Assembly: GCA_947493695.1 (NCBI GenBank)
Contig: CANLSF010000002.1
Span: 372,001-436,000, forward strand
Direction: 5' to 3'
Source of the DNA: an uncultured Kiloniellaceae bacterium
GTDB taxonomy: Bacteria; Pseudomonadota; Alphaproteobacteria; Kiloniellales; Kiloniellaceae
Length of the DNA stretch: 64,000 bases
Part shown: positions 8,126 through 16,281 of the stretch, in pieces
Numbering within the stretch: the first letter of the stretch is position 1
Layout: every line of letters starts with the position of its first letter
Position numbers and translations under genes: made by a program
Notes under the pieces: model-generated
Database searches by the model: none
What the model saw: only the letters and a program-made list of their open reading frames with translations
What the model was told of the DNA's origin: nothing

Positions 8126-10543
8126 ATGAAAAGTCATACCCGGGTAGCCGTGATCGGCGGCGGTGTTGTCGGATGCAGCGTCCTATACCATCTCACCAAG
8201 CTCGGCTGGACCGACGTGATGCTGATCGAGCGGTCGGAGTTGACTTCCGGTTCGACCTGGCACGCGGCGGGTGGTTTTCACACCCTCAATGCCGACACCA
8301 ACATGGCCGCGCTGCAGGGCTATACGATCGAACTCTACAAGGACCTTGAGAAGCTCTCCGAGCAATCCTGCGGCCTTCATCACGTCGGCGGTTTGACTCT
8401 CGCAACCACGCCCGACCGGATGGATTTTCTGAAGGCTGAGCGCGCCAAGCACCGTTACATGGGTCTGGACACTGAGATTGTCGGTCCAGAAGAGATCCGC
8501 AAACTCTCCCCCATCACCAACACTGACGGTGTGCTCGGTGCGCTTTACGATCCGCTGGATGGACATCTCGACCCCTCGGGAACCACCCACGCCTACGCAA
8601 AGGCCGCCCGCAACGCCGGCGCGGAAATCGTCCTGCGCAATCCCGTGCTCGAGACCAATCCACGTCCCGACGGCTCCTGGGAAATTGTCACCGAACAGGG
8701 CACGGTCATCGCCGAGCACATCGTCAACGCCGCTGGTCTCTGGGCCCGCGAAGTCGGTGCGCTCGCTGGAATTTACCTGCCGCTTCACCCCATGGAGCAT
8801 CAGTATCTGGTCACCGAAGAAACGCCCGACGTTTATGAGCGTGACAGTGAACTCCCTCATGTGATGGACCCTGAGGGAGAGAGCTATCTGCGTCAGGAAG
8901 GCCGGGGTCTGGTCATTGGCTTCTACGAACAAAGCTGCGACCCCTGGGCGGTCGAAGGCACGCCGCTCGATTTCGGTCACGAACTCCTGCCGGACAAACT
9001 GGACCGGATCGGCGACTCTCTGGAACTTGCCTTCCGACGCTATCCGGTTTTGGAACGCGCGGGCATCAAGACCATCATCAATGGTCCTTTCACCTTCGCC
9101 CCTGACGGCAACCCTCTGGTCGGTCCGGTCCCGGGCTTGCGGAACTACTGGTCGGCCTGCGCGGTTATGGCCGGTTTCAGTCAAGGTGGCGGCGTTGGTC
9201 TCACGCTTGCCGAGTGGATGGTCGAAGGCGAGCCCTCACGAGATGTCTTTGCCATGGACGTCGCACGCTTTGGCGACTGGATCTCGCCCGGTTACACACG
9301 CACCAAGGTGCGCGAGAACTATCAGCGGCGTTTTTCGGTGGGTTATCCCAACGAAGAGCTGCCCGCTGCCCGGCCCTATCAGACCACCCCGGCCTACGGG
9401 ATCTGGAAAGAACAGCGCGCGGTCTTCGGCACCGCCTACGGCATGGAAGCGGTCAACTATTTCGCGCCGGAAAGCGAGCCCCTCTTTGAAACGCCTTCCT
9501 TCCGCCGTTCCAACGCCTTCGAAGCAACGGCCCAGGAATGCAAAGCAGTGCGTGAAGCCGTCGGTATCAACGAAATTCACAATTTCGGAAAATACCTGGT
9601 CACCGGCCCCGGTGCCGAAGCCTGGCTCGACCGGATCATGGCTGGACGCATTCCGAAGGTCGGTCGCCTTTCCCTGACCCCGATGCTCAGCCCAAGAGGT
9701 AAGTTGATTGGCGATTTCACCATCTCGCGCCTGGCCAAAGAGACCTTCCAGCTGACCGCCTCCTTCGGCGCGCAGGCATATCACCTGCGATGGTTCTGGC
9801 AGCACCTGCCCGATAGCGGGGTCTCGATTGAAAACATCACGACAAAGCGCATTGGTTTTCAGATCGCCGGGCCAAACGCCCGGACACTGCTAAGCCGCGT
9901 GGCAATGGCAGATGTTTCCAACGAAGCCTTCTCCTTCATGGCGATCCGCGAAATGGACATCGGCCTCTGCCGGGCCCTTGTCCAACGGGTCTCCTACACC
10001 GGTGATCTTGGGTACGAGATCTATGTCGCTGCCGAAGACCAGGTCGCCCTCTATGAAACCTTGGCAGAGGCCGGAGCAGATCTGGGGCTTCGCCCCTTCG
10101 GGATGCGGGCGATGATGAGCTTGCGCCTGGAAAAGGCCTTCGGGTCCTGGATGCGTGAGTTCAAACCGGATTACACCCCTGCCGAAACCGGCATGGACCG
10201 CTTTGTCTCCTACAACAAGCCCGCCGATTTCATCGGCAAGGCCGCTGCTCTGGCGGAAAAAGCCGAAGGTCCGAAGCGCAAGCTCTGCAGTTTCATCGTC
10301 GAGGCCGAAGATGCCGACACCTGGGGGGATGAGCCGATCTGGCACGATGGCAACGTGGTTGGCTTTGTAACTTCGGGTGGTTACGCACACCATGCGCAGA
10401 AGTCGGTTGCTCTCGGCTTTCTGCCGGTCGAGTTGATCACGCAGGGCCGCGAGGTCGAGATTGAAATCCTTGGCAAACACTGCAAAGCACAAATGATCAC
10501 GGAAACACTCTTCGATCCGAAAGCCGAGCGTATGCGGGGATAA
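8126..10543 (+). CDS. Dimethylglycine/sarcosine dehydrogenase-like flavoprotein with GcvT domain
   Basis: An 805-residue protein with a DAO domain (about residues 1-370; dinucleotide motif VAVIGGGVVGCSVLYHLTKLG), an FAO-type linker (about 370-430) and C-terminal GCV_T folate-binding domains (about 430-800). This is the architecture of dimethylglycine, sarcosine and related dehydrogenases, which pass the released one-carbon unit to tetrahydrofolate. STWHAAGG near residue 46 contains the His that carries covalent FAD in this family. I chose ATG 8126 (GTG 8123 is adjacent) behind CTGGGAGACAGGG. Likely substrates are dimethylglycine, sarcosine or another N-methyl compound; the exact one is not determinable. 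Confidence 0.87.
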   Translation: MKSHTRVAVIGGGVVGCSVLYHLTKLGWTDVMLIERSELTSGSTWHAAGGFHTLNADTNMAALQGYTIELYKDLEKLSEQSCGLHHVGGLTLATTPDRMDFLKAERAKHRYMGLDTEIVGPEEIRKLSPITNTDGVLGALYDPLDGHLDPSGTTHAYAKAARNAGAEIVLRNPVLETNPRPDGSWEIVTEQGTVIAEHIVNAAGLWAREVGALAGIYLPLHPMEHQYLVTEETPDVYERDSELPHVMDPEGESYLRQEGRGLVIGFYEQSCDPWAVEGTPLDFGHELLPDKLDRIGDSLELAFRRYPVLERAGIKTIINGPFTFAPDGNPLVGPVPGLRNYWSACAVMAGFSQGGGVGLTLAEWMVEGEPSRDVFAMDVARFGDWISPGYTRTKVRENYQRRFSVGYPNEELPAARPYQTTPAYGIWKEQRAVFGTAYGMEAVNYFAPESEPLFETPSFRRSNAFEATAQECKAVREAVGINEIHNFGKYLVTGPGAEAWLDRIMAGRIPKVGRLSLTPMLSPRGKLIGDFTISRLAKETFQLTASFGAQAYHLRWFWQHLPDSGVSIENITTKRIGFQIAGPNARTLLSRVAMADVSNEAFSFMAIREMDIGLCRALVQRVSYTGDLGYEIYVAAEDQVALYETLAEAGADLGLRPFGMRAMMSLRLEKAFGSWMREFKPDYTPAETGMDRFVSYNKPADFIGKAAALAEKAEGPKRKLCSFIVEAEDADTWGDEPIWHDGNVVGFVTSGGYAHHAQKSVALGFLPVELITQGREVEIEILGKHCKAQMITETLFDPKAERMRG

Positions 10544-10601
10544 AATCAAGAGCTTCAGGCGCGAAGTCGAATTGTATCGGCTCAATGTCTTCGTTTACAG
10601 T

Positions 10602-10643
10602 CTCACTCCATTATGTCAGCATTGCTGTCCTTAATGGAGTGAG
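10602..10643 (+). promoter_or_regulatory. Perfect 12-bp inverted repeat covering the lysE-like ribosome binding site
   Basis: CTCACTCCATTA (10602-10613) and TAATGGAGTGAG (10632-10643) are perfectly complementary with an 18-base loop. The right arm contains the GGAG Shine-Dalgarno sequence of the gene starting at 10647. As RNA, the hairpin would hide the ribosome binding site; as DNA, it could be an operator. No T-run follows, so it is not a terminator. Confidence 0.6.
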
Positions 10644-10646
10644 CAC

Positions 10647-11246
10647 ATGCCGGTCGATACCTTTCTCGCGCTGCTGACCTTCGCCTTCGTGTCTTCGATC
10701 ACGCCGGGCCCGAACAATGTCATGCTGCTTGCCTCCGGGGTGAACTTCGGCTTCTGGCGCACCGTACCGCATATGTTTGGCATCGCGGCCGGCTTCGGGT
10801 CACTTTTGCTGTGTGTCGGCTTCGGTCTCGGCACCCTGCTCGTCAGTTTTCCAGCACTTGGTATTGCCCTCAAGATGCTGGGTGGCAGTTATCTGCTCTA
10901 CCTCGCCTGGCGTATCGCGATGTCCAGGTCCATGGGCCAGGCCGAAACCGATACTGGTTCAACCCCAATGACCTTTTCGGCGGCGACGGCTTTTCAATGG
11001 GTTAATCCGAAGGCCTGGATGATGTCCGTGACGGCCATGTCGGTCTATAGCAATCCGGAAGCGCCCTACCTATCGGTTTTTCTGGTCGCAGCGGCTTTCG
11101 TTGTGGTGAATTTTCCCAGTGTCTCGACCTGGGTAGGCTTCGGCACGGTGTTGCGTTCGTTTCTCGCCGACCCGGTCCGGCTGAAATGGTTCAACATCAC
11201 AATGGGAACGCTACTGGCACTCACCATCATTCCGATGCTGAGCTGA
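10647..11246 (+). CDS. LysE/RhtB-family amino-acid exporter
   Basis: A 199-residue inner-membrane protein of the LysE family with about six hydrophobic segments. The family signature SSITPGPNNVMLLASGVNFGF is at residues 15-35, and QWVNPKAWMMSVTAM is in the middle. Length is typical (about 200-210). These proteins export amino acids or their derivatives. It follows the sarcosine-type dehydrogenase gene on the same strand by about 100 bases and could relieve amino-acid build-up from that pathway. Its start region is enclosed in a strong inverted repeat (10602-10643). Confidence 0.9.
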   Translation: MPVDTFLALLTFAFVSSITPGPNNVMLLASGVNFGFWRTVPHMFGIAAGFGSLLLCVGFGLGTLLVSFPALGIALKMLGGSYLLYLAWRIAMSRSMGQAETDTGSTPMTFSAATAFQWVNPKAWMMSVTAMSVYSNPEAPYLSVFLVAAAFVVVNFPSVSTWVGFGTVLRSFLADPVRLKWFNITMGTLLALTIIPMLS

Positions 11247-11298
11247 CTGGGCTGGAACCACGGTCCTAAGACAGCCGGTATGCTGCAGTTTCGGTGGA

Positions 11299-12276
11299 TT
11301 ACTCGAAATCAGAACCCTCGTTTGCGCCCATGACGAAGCGGGCATGTTCCTGAAGCTTGCGGGTCACGGTCAGGGCGGCTTCTAAAGCCTGACGTCCCTC
11401 AAACCCGCCGACCAGGGGCGGACGGTTTTCGCGAATGCAGGCGATGAAACTCTCGATTTCCTGTTCAAGCGCATCCACCTCTTCGTAGCGGTGTTCGGCA
11501 ATGTCCACGCCTGGAAAGATATTTCCCTGATCCGAGCGTTTTACGACGTTGAGAGACTGTTCGTCGAAATTCACGCTGAGATAGTTATTGGACTGGAAAA
11601 TCCGCATCCGACGTTCCGTCTTGAAGCTGATCCGGCTGGCCGTGATAGTCGCGATACAACCGTTGGCGAACTTAATGCGGGCGTTGCAGATATCCTCGCT
11701 CTCGGTAAACACCGGAGCGCCCGCGGCGTCGATGTCGGTGATCGGTGAATCCACTAGTGAGAGGATCAGATCGATATCGTGGATCATAAGATCCAGGATC
11801 ACGTTTACGTCTGTGCCCCGGCCCTGGAACGGTGTAATGCGCAGGGAATCGATATAGAGCGGCCGGGTCGCATGACTGCGCAAGGCCGCGGCGACCCCGG
11901 AAAAACGCACGAGATGGCCAACCTGCAGAATACGGTCGTGCTTTTTGGCCAAGTCGATCAATGCGTCCGCCGCTTCAAGCGTATCGGCGATCGGCTTTTC
12001 GATTAAAACATGCAAACCGTTGGAAAGGCAGTCGCTTGCCGCCGCATGGTGACTGTGGGTTGGCACCGCGACGCATACAGCCTCAACTCTGCCGAAGAGC
12101 TCGCGATAATCGCTCACTGCCTCAGCCCCTAGGGAATCACCGACTTCCTTGGCGCGCGCTGTGTCGATATCGACAACAGCAACAAGCTCAGCATGCTGCG
12201 ACGCTGCAATCTTCTGCGCATGAAACTTGCCGAAGTGACCTGCCCCGATCACCGCCATCGGCAGCTTGCCAGCCAT
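11299..12276 (-). CDS. Gfo/Idh/MocA family NAD(P)-dependent oxidoreductase
   Basis: A 325-residue oxidoreductase. The N-terminal Rossmann motif is AVIGAGHFGKFHAQKI, EKPIAD contains the conserved Lys-Pro, and the DLMIHDIDLIL region carries the catalytic His. The opening resembles UDP-GlcNAc 3-dehydrogenase (GnnA)-like members, but the lipid A genes expected around gnnA are absent. I chose ATG 12276 because TAGGAGG lies at ideal spacing upstream. The open frame continues to 12507, but that extension would run through an intergenic repeat and lacks family similarity. It is separated by about 440 bases from the hydroxyacid dehydrogenase gene, so membership of the catabolic operon is uncertain. 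Confidence 0.82.
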   Translation of the reverse strand: MAGKLPMAVIGAGHFGKFHAQKIAASQHAELVAVVDIDTARAKEVGDSLGAEAVSDYRELFGRVEAVCVAVPTHSHHAAASDCLSNGLHVLIEKPIADTLEAADALIDLAKKHDRILQVGHLVRFSGVAAALRSHATRPLYIDSLRITPFQGRGTDVNVILDLMIHDIDLILSLVDSPITDIDAAGAPVFTESEDICNARIKFANGCIATITASRISFKTERRMRIFQSNNYLSVNFDEQSLNVVKRSDQGNIFPGVDIAEHRYEEVDALEQEIESFIACIRENRPPLVGGFEGRQALEAALTVTRKLQEHARFVMGANEGSDFE

Positions 12277-12717
12277 ATGTAAACCTCCTAGAGCACGAGC
12301 GTCCCTGACCAAAGCCGTCAAGAACGTGATCCGTCCCCCGAATATCTGATAAAGAGTCTGGTTCTCACTTTTCTTCAAATCAAAGAAAAACGACCAAACT
12401 CCCGGCCGGCTGCGTATGACCGGCAGCCGCAAAATCTCTTCGCGAAGTCCTAAAGAGGGGACTGCCGCAGCACAAGCATTCTTTGCGCATAAACACTTCT
12501 TGTCCAAGTGTTAAGTAAGGGCGATTTCAAGCCGAAGAACAGATATGCCACAACAATCGTGGATTTCTGACTTTCTCAACCTCATTCAGCTAAAAAACCG
12601 CACAAATATTGATCATTTCCAACCAACAGCTTCAGTAAGTACCAAAACAATCAGCCGGAATTTCGCACCTGGTCATCAACCGGTCAGAAACAGTGATATA
12701 CGGTGTCGCCCAGAAGA
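12277..12717. other. Intergenic region with repeat copy 2, no gene seen
   Basis: About 440 bases between the Gfo/Idh/MocA gene and the 2-hydroxyacid dehydrogenase gene. It contains the Shine-Dalgarno sequence of the former (12284-12290) and the second copy of the ~95-bp repeat (12314-12405). Bases 12500-12717 are AT-richer than the flanks and show no convincing gene or terminator. Confidence 0.6.
12314..12405 (+). repeat. Intergenic repeat element, copy 2 (~92 bp)
   Basis: This copy aligns with 8021-8115. Shared blocks are TCAAGAACGTGAT, AGTCTGGTTCTC and TCAAAGAAAAACGA. Here the TTTTCTT and AAGAAAA arms form a clearer hairpin than in copy 1. It lies just upstream of the Gfo/Idh/MocA gene but in opposite orientation to it, so it is not a shared promoter-proximal leader of fixed polarity. 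Confidence 0.6.
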
Positions 12718-13671
12718 TTAAAGCCCTATCATCGGTGCGGGCGTTTTCAGGGGTGCTCCGGAAAAATAAGCGGCCAGATTCTCCACAACGAGTTGCCCCA
12801 TCGCCATACGGGTCTCGGTGGTGGCGCTGGCAATGTGGGGCGTCAGGATTACGTTGTTCATGTCATACAAATCTCCCGGCACTCTTGGCTCATCAGCAAA
12901 GACATCCAGGGCTGCGCCCCCCAGATGACCGGCCTGCAGGGCGGCAACTAAATCCGGTTCGTGCACCACCGACCCGCGGGCGATGTTAACCAGCAATCCA
13001 CTCGAACCGAGTGCGGCAAGAACCCCTGCGTTGACAAGGTTCTCCGTTGCGGCACCACCGGCACAACAGATCACCAGAACATCACTCTCTTGGGCCATTT
13101 CGACAAGATCGCCGCGATAATCCGCCGTCACCCCCTCGATAGCCTCAGGTTCGTGATAAAGCGGTCTAACGTCGAAAACCGAAAGAAGTCGGGAGATTTC
13201 CCGGCCAATGCGACCAAATCCCAAAAACCCCACCACCTTGCCGCGGATGCTCCAGCCCAGCGCGAGCTTCTCACCCTCCGCCCAGGTACCGTCCCGAACA
13301 AACCGATCCCCTTCGACCAATCGGCGGCTCGCCGCGAGGATCAGCGCCACGGCCATATCCGCCACGCCTTCAGTGAGAACGCCCGGCGTATAGCCGACCG
13401 CAATCCCACGAGCCTTGGCAGCCTGAAGATCCACGGCGTCCAGACCGACCCCGTTGATAGAGATCATCTCCAGGGCCGGCAGCGCATCCATCAGGGCCGC
13501 GTCAGCCCCAATACTGCCTGTCGTCACCAGGCCGCGCGCAGAAGACGCGGCGTCCAGCGCTGCCTCTCGATCTTCCGTCTCCCAGAGGCGATGAAGTTCG
13601 TAGGCCTCCTCCAGGGCATCCATGACCGCGGGCGGCCCCAAACGCGAGAGAACAACGACTTCAGGCTTCAT
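12718..13671 (-). CDS. D-isomer-specific 2-hydroxyacid dehydrogenase (hydroxypyruvate/glyoxylate reductase-like)
   Basis: A 317-residue NAD(P)-dependent 2-hydroxyacid dehydrogenase. The coenzyme motif GFLGFGRIGREISR is near residue 148. The catalytic Arg is in NIARGSVV, the Glu in FADEPRVP and the His in LTPHIASAT. Members reduce glyoxylate, hydroxypyruvate or other 2-oxoacids. It follows the GlcG/HbpS gene by 36 bases in the minus-strand cluster that also has a glyoxylate-type aminotransferase. A role in glyoxylate or hydroxypyruvate turnover fits, but other 2-oxoacids cannot be excluded. Confidence 0.88.
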   Translation of the reverse strand: MKPEVVVLSRLGPPAVMDALEEAYELHRLWETEDREAALDAASSARGLVTTGSIGADAALMDALPALEMISINGVGLDAVDLQAAKARGIAVGYTPGVLTEGVADMAVALILAASRRLVEGDRFVRDGTWAEGEKLALGWSIRGKVVGFLGFGRIGREISRLLSVFDVRPLYHEPEAIEGVTADYRGDLVEMAQESDVLVICCAGGAATENLVNAGVLAALGSSGLLVNIARGSVVHEPDLVAALQAGHLGGAALDVFADEPRVPGDLYDMNNVILTPHIASATTETRMAMGQLVVENLAAYFSGAPLKTPAPMIGL

Positions 13672-13707
13672 AGGAGGCTCCTGCGCAGTTTGGCTTGGTC
13701 TCCGAGT

Positions 13708-14139
13708 TTAGCCGACATCCGCCTTGAAACCAGCCGCCTCAATTCCAGCGACGGCACAGATTTCATCATTGTCGGAGCTATCGCCCGTCACACCCACCGC
13801 GCCGACAGGTTTACCCGTCTCGTCGCGGATCAGGACGCCGCCTGGAACCGGCACCAGGTTGCCATCAGCAAGGCCATTCAGTGCATCAACGAAATAGGGT
13901 TGCTCTTGCGCGCGTTTGAAAAGCGTGCGTGTTCCCGCGCCAACGGCCAACGATCCGTTTGCTTTGCCCTGCGCGATTTTCGCCCGCAGCGTCGAAGTTC
14001 CGTCCTCTCTCTCCAAGGCCTTCAACTGTCCACCGGCATCCAGAATGGCGACGGTCAGTGGATTGAGGTTCATCTCACGGCCCTTGGCGAGCGCGGTGCT
14101 GATAATGAGGCGCGCATTCTCGAGTGTCAGATCGGTCAT
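13708..14139 (-). CDS. GlcG/HbpS family (DUF336) protein
   Basis: A 143-residue protein of the GlcG/HbpS family, with the typical LTLENARLIISTALAKG start, VAILDAGGQLKALEREDG, and the PVPGGVLIRD and GAVGVTGDSSDNDE segments. Members bind heme or small ligands, and the family is named for glcG of glycolate operons. Its biochemical role is poorly defined. It lies between the CoA-transferase and hydroxyacid dehydrogenase genes. The glycolate-type context (FAD/Fe-S hydroxyacid dehydrogenase across the divergent promoter) fits the family's usual neighbours. Confidence 0.85.
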   Translation of the reverse strand: MTDLTLENARLIISTALAKGREMNLNPLTVAILDAGGQLKALEREDGTSTLRAKIAQGKANGSLAVGAGTRTLFKRAQEQPYFVDALNGLADGNLVPVPGGVLIRDETGKPVGAVGVTGDSSDNDEICAVAGIEAAGFKADVG

Positions 14140-14217
14140 CGGAATTCCTGTGTTGAAGTCAGATAAGAGTAAGGGTCGGCAGGCTGGCTTTCATCGCCCT
14201 GCAGAAGATCAAATAAC

Positions 14218-15450
14218 CTACGGCCTGTCACCTGCAATGACTGCGCCATCAGCAACAAAAGACTGAATCTGGTCCTCGGTAAAACCGGCTTGCGCGAGAA
14301 CCTCTCGCGTATGCTGACCAAACAGCGGTGCGGAACGTTTGACGCCTCCGGGTGAGCCATGAAACTTGACTGGGGCACCGATGGTTTTGACAATCCCCGC
14401 AACCGGATGCTCGGTCTCAACCACCATCTCCCGCGCCAGTGCCTGGGGGTCCTGGTGCATTTCGCCAATAGACAGCACCGGTCCGGCCGGGACACCCGCC
14501 GCCTCCAGGGCTTCAATCCAAGCGTCGGTCGTGCGATGACGAAAGTAGCCGTTCAACACGGCTTCCAGCTCCAGGCGATTGGTCATACGCGCCTGATTGC
14601 TCTCAAAGCGCGGATCTTCTTGCAGCTCGTCCGCATCAAGCACGCCGAGGGTCCGCACCCAGTTGGTCTGATTTGCAGCCCCAAGATTCACCCAGCCGTC
14701 CTGCGTTTGAAAAGCCTGATAGGGCGCATTCAAGGGATGCGCAGACCCCATAGGCCCCGGCGACTCGTCCGTTGCGAAAGCGATCGCGGACTGCCAGTAG
14801 GTTTGCGTAATCGCGGCCTCGAACAGCGAAGTGTCGACCCTCTGTCCCTCGCCGGTCTTAAGCTTATGAGCGTACGCCGAGGCGCAGCCCATGGCCGCCA
14901 GAATACCCGCGGTAATATCGGATACCGGTGCACCAACCTTCACCGGTGGACGGCCAGGCCCTTCACCGGTGATCGACATCAGCCCCGACATACCTTGCGC
15001 AATAAGATCGAAGCCCCCACGATCAGCATAAGGTCCGGTGCGTCCGAAGCCTGAGATCTCGCAGTAAATCAGTCCCGGGTTCACCGCGCGCAGAGTTTCA
15101 TAACCCAGACCGAGTTTTTGCATGGTGTCGCGACGGTAATTTTCGATTACGCAATCAGCGTCTTTCAGCAAACGCAGAAGAACGTCCCGCCCGGTTTTGG
15201 ATTTCAGATCGATGGCAATGCCACGTTTGTTCCGGTTCATCATCATGAAGGCCGCGGACTCGCCCTCAATGTCGGGCGGCAAAAACCTGCGCGAGTCATC
15301 GCCGCCCTTGGCCTTCTCAACCTTGATAACATCGGCGCCCATATCGGCCAGCATGAGACCGCAAACCGGACCGGCCATGATATGCGCCAGCTCGATGACT
15401 TTCATTCCAGCAAGGGGACCGGATGGAGGAGCGATTGGTTTCTCAGACAT
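14218..15450 (-). CDS. CaiB/BaiF family CoA-transferase
   Basis: A 410-residue class III CoA-transferase. PLAGMKVIELAHIMAGPVCGLMLADMGADVIKVE is the family start. The catalytic Asp is in GAPVSDITAGILAAMG near residue 175. These enzymes move CoA between carboxylic acids through an aspartyl-CoA intermediate. It starts three bases from the stop of the enoyl-CoA hydratase-like gene, so the two are co-translated. It probably activates the acid brought in by the TRAP transporter, with succinyl-CoA or another ester as donor. The acceptor acid is unknown. Confidence 0.9.
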   Translation of the reverse strand: MSEKPIAPPSGPLAGMKVIELAHIMAGPVCGLMLADMGADVIKVEKAKGGDDSRRFLPPDIEGESAAFMMMNRNKRGIAIDLKSKTGRDVLLRLLKDADCVIENYRRDTMQKLGLGYETLRAVNPGLIYCEISGFGRTGPYADRGGFDLIAQGMSGLMSITGEGPGRPPVKVGAPVSDITAGILAAMGCASAYAHKLKTGEGQRVDTSLFEAAITQTYWQSAIAFATDESPGPMGSAHPLNAPYQAFQTQDGWVNLGAANQTNWVRTLGVLDADELQEDPRFESNQARMTNRLELEAVLNGYFRHRTTDAWIEALEAAGVPAGPVLSIGEMHQDPQALAREMVVETEHPVAGIVKTIGAPVKFHGSPGGVKRSAPLFGQHTREVLAQAGFTEDQIQSFVADGAVIAGDRP

Positions 15451-15453
15451 CGC

Positions 15454-16230
15454 TCACCGCCCCTTCCAGTCGGGCTTGCGCTTCGCCAGGAAAGCCTCCA
15501 ACCCTTCTTTGAAGTCCTCGCTGGTGTAGCAGAGCGTCACCAAGTCATGATCGTCCAGATCCGCCTGCTTCGACCGCAACCGTCGCAAGCCTTCCTTGGT
15601 CGCCTGCAGAGTCAGAGGTGCGAAACCGGCTATGAGATCAGCCATTTCTCGAGCGCGCGCCATCACTGCCTCACGGTCTTCCAGAACCTCTGAAATCAAA
15701 CCAATCGAATGGGCTTCCTCGGCGGCAACAAGCCGCGCTGTAAAGATGATCTCACGGGTACGTCCCGCGCCGATCAGGGCGACAAGTCGCGAGAGGTTTT
15801 CGACCGAGAGGCAGTTCCCGAGCGTGCGCGCAATGGGAAAGCCAAAACGAAAGTCGGTGGCAGCAATCCGAAGATCACAGGCAGCGGCGATCCCTGCGCC
15901 GCCACCGGTGCAGGCGCCATGAATAGCGGCGATGGTCGGCACGCTGCAACGCTCCACCGCACCCAACACCTCGTCCATCTGCTTCTCATAATCCAGCGCA
16001 TCCTGCGCAGAGGAGAAATTCCGGAACTGTGCGATGTCGGTGCCTGCTGCAAAGGCTTTATCCCCGGCGCCACAGACGATGATCGCCTTCAGGCTGTCAG
16101 CCTTCGGGGCATCGCGGCAGATCGCGGCAAGGCGGCTGTACATGCCGAAGGTCAGAGCATTGCGCGCCTGGGGTCGATTGAAGGTGACGACACCAACCCC
16201 TTCGTTCACTTCGTAAAGGATCTCTTCCAT
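15454..16230 (-). CDS. Enoyl-CoA hydratase/isomerase family protein
   Basis: A 258-residue crotonase-fold protein. Oxyanion-hole segments are CGAGDKAFAAGTDIAQF and IHGACTGGGAGIAAACDLRIA. The region that usually carries the first catalytic Glu reads FGFPIARTLGNCLS, without an obvious Glu, so ordinary hydratase chemistry is uncertain. ATG 16230 is preceded by GGAG; an in-frame GTG lies three bases upstream. It sits between dctM and the CoA-transferase gene. I infer that it acts on the CoA ester made by the transferase. Confidence 0.87.
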   Translation of the reverse strand: MEEILYEVNEGVGVVTFNRPQARNALTFGMYSRLAAICRDAPKADSLKAIIVCGAGDKAFAAGTDIAQFRNFSSAQDALDYEKQMDEVLGAVERCSVPTIAAIHGACTGGGAGIAAACDLRIAATDFRFGFPIARTLGNCLSVENLSRLVALIGAGRTREIIFTARLVAAEEAHSIGLISEVLEDREAVMARAREMADLIAGFAPLTLQATKEGLRRLRSKQADLDDHDLVTLCYTSEDFKEGLEAFLAKRKPDWKGR

Positions 16231-16241
16231 CACGACACTCC

Positions 16242-16281
16242 GTTATCTGTAGAAGTACTCGGTTATCTGTAGAAGTACTCG
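16242..16281. repeat. Perfect 20-bp tandem duplication across the dctM stop codon
   Basis: GTTATCTGTAGAAGTACTCG occurs twice back to back, at 16242-16261 and 16262-16281. On the minus strand this is the end of dctM (VEYFYR and stop) followed by a second copy that lies after the stop codon. The duplication leaves the protein unchanged and lengthens the gap before the enoyl-CoA hydratase-like gene. Confidence 0.95.

Noticed and set aside
8183-9184. Long minus-strand ORF inside the dimethylglycine dehydrogenase-like gene
   Set aside because: It is antisense to a gene with clear domains and motifs, with no recognisable protein; long antisense frames are common in GC-rich genomes.
12277-12507. 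N-terminal extension of the Gfo/Idh/MocA gene up to 12507
   Set aside because: The extension passes through an intergenic repeat and lacks family similarity, while TAGGAGG with good spacing supports the start at 12276.
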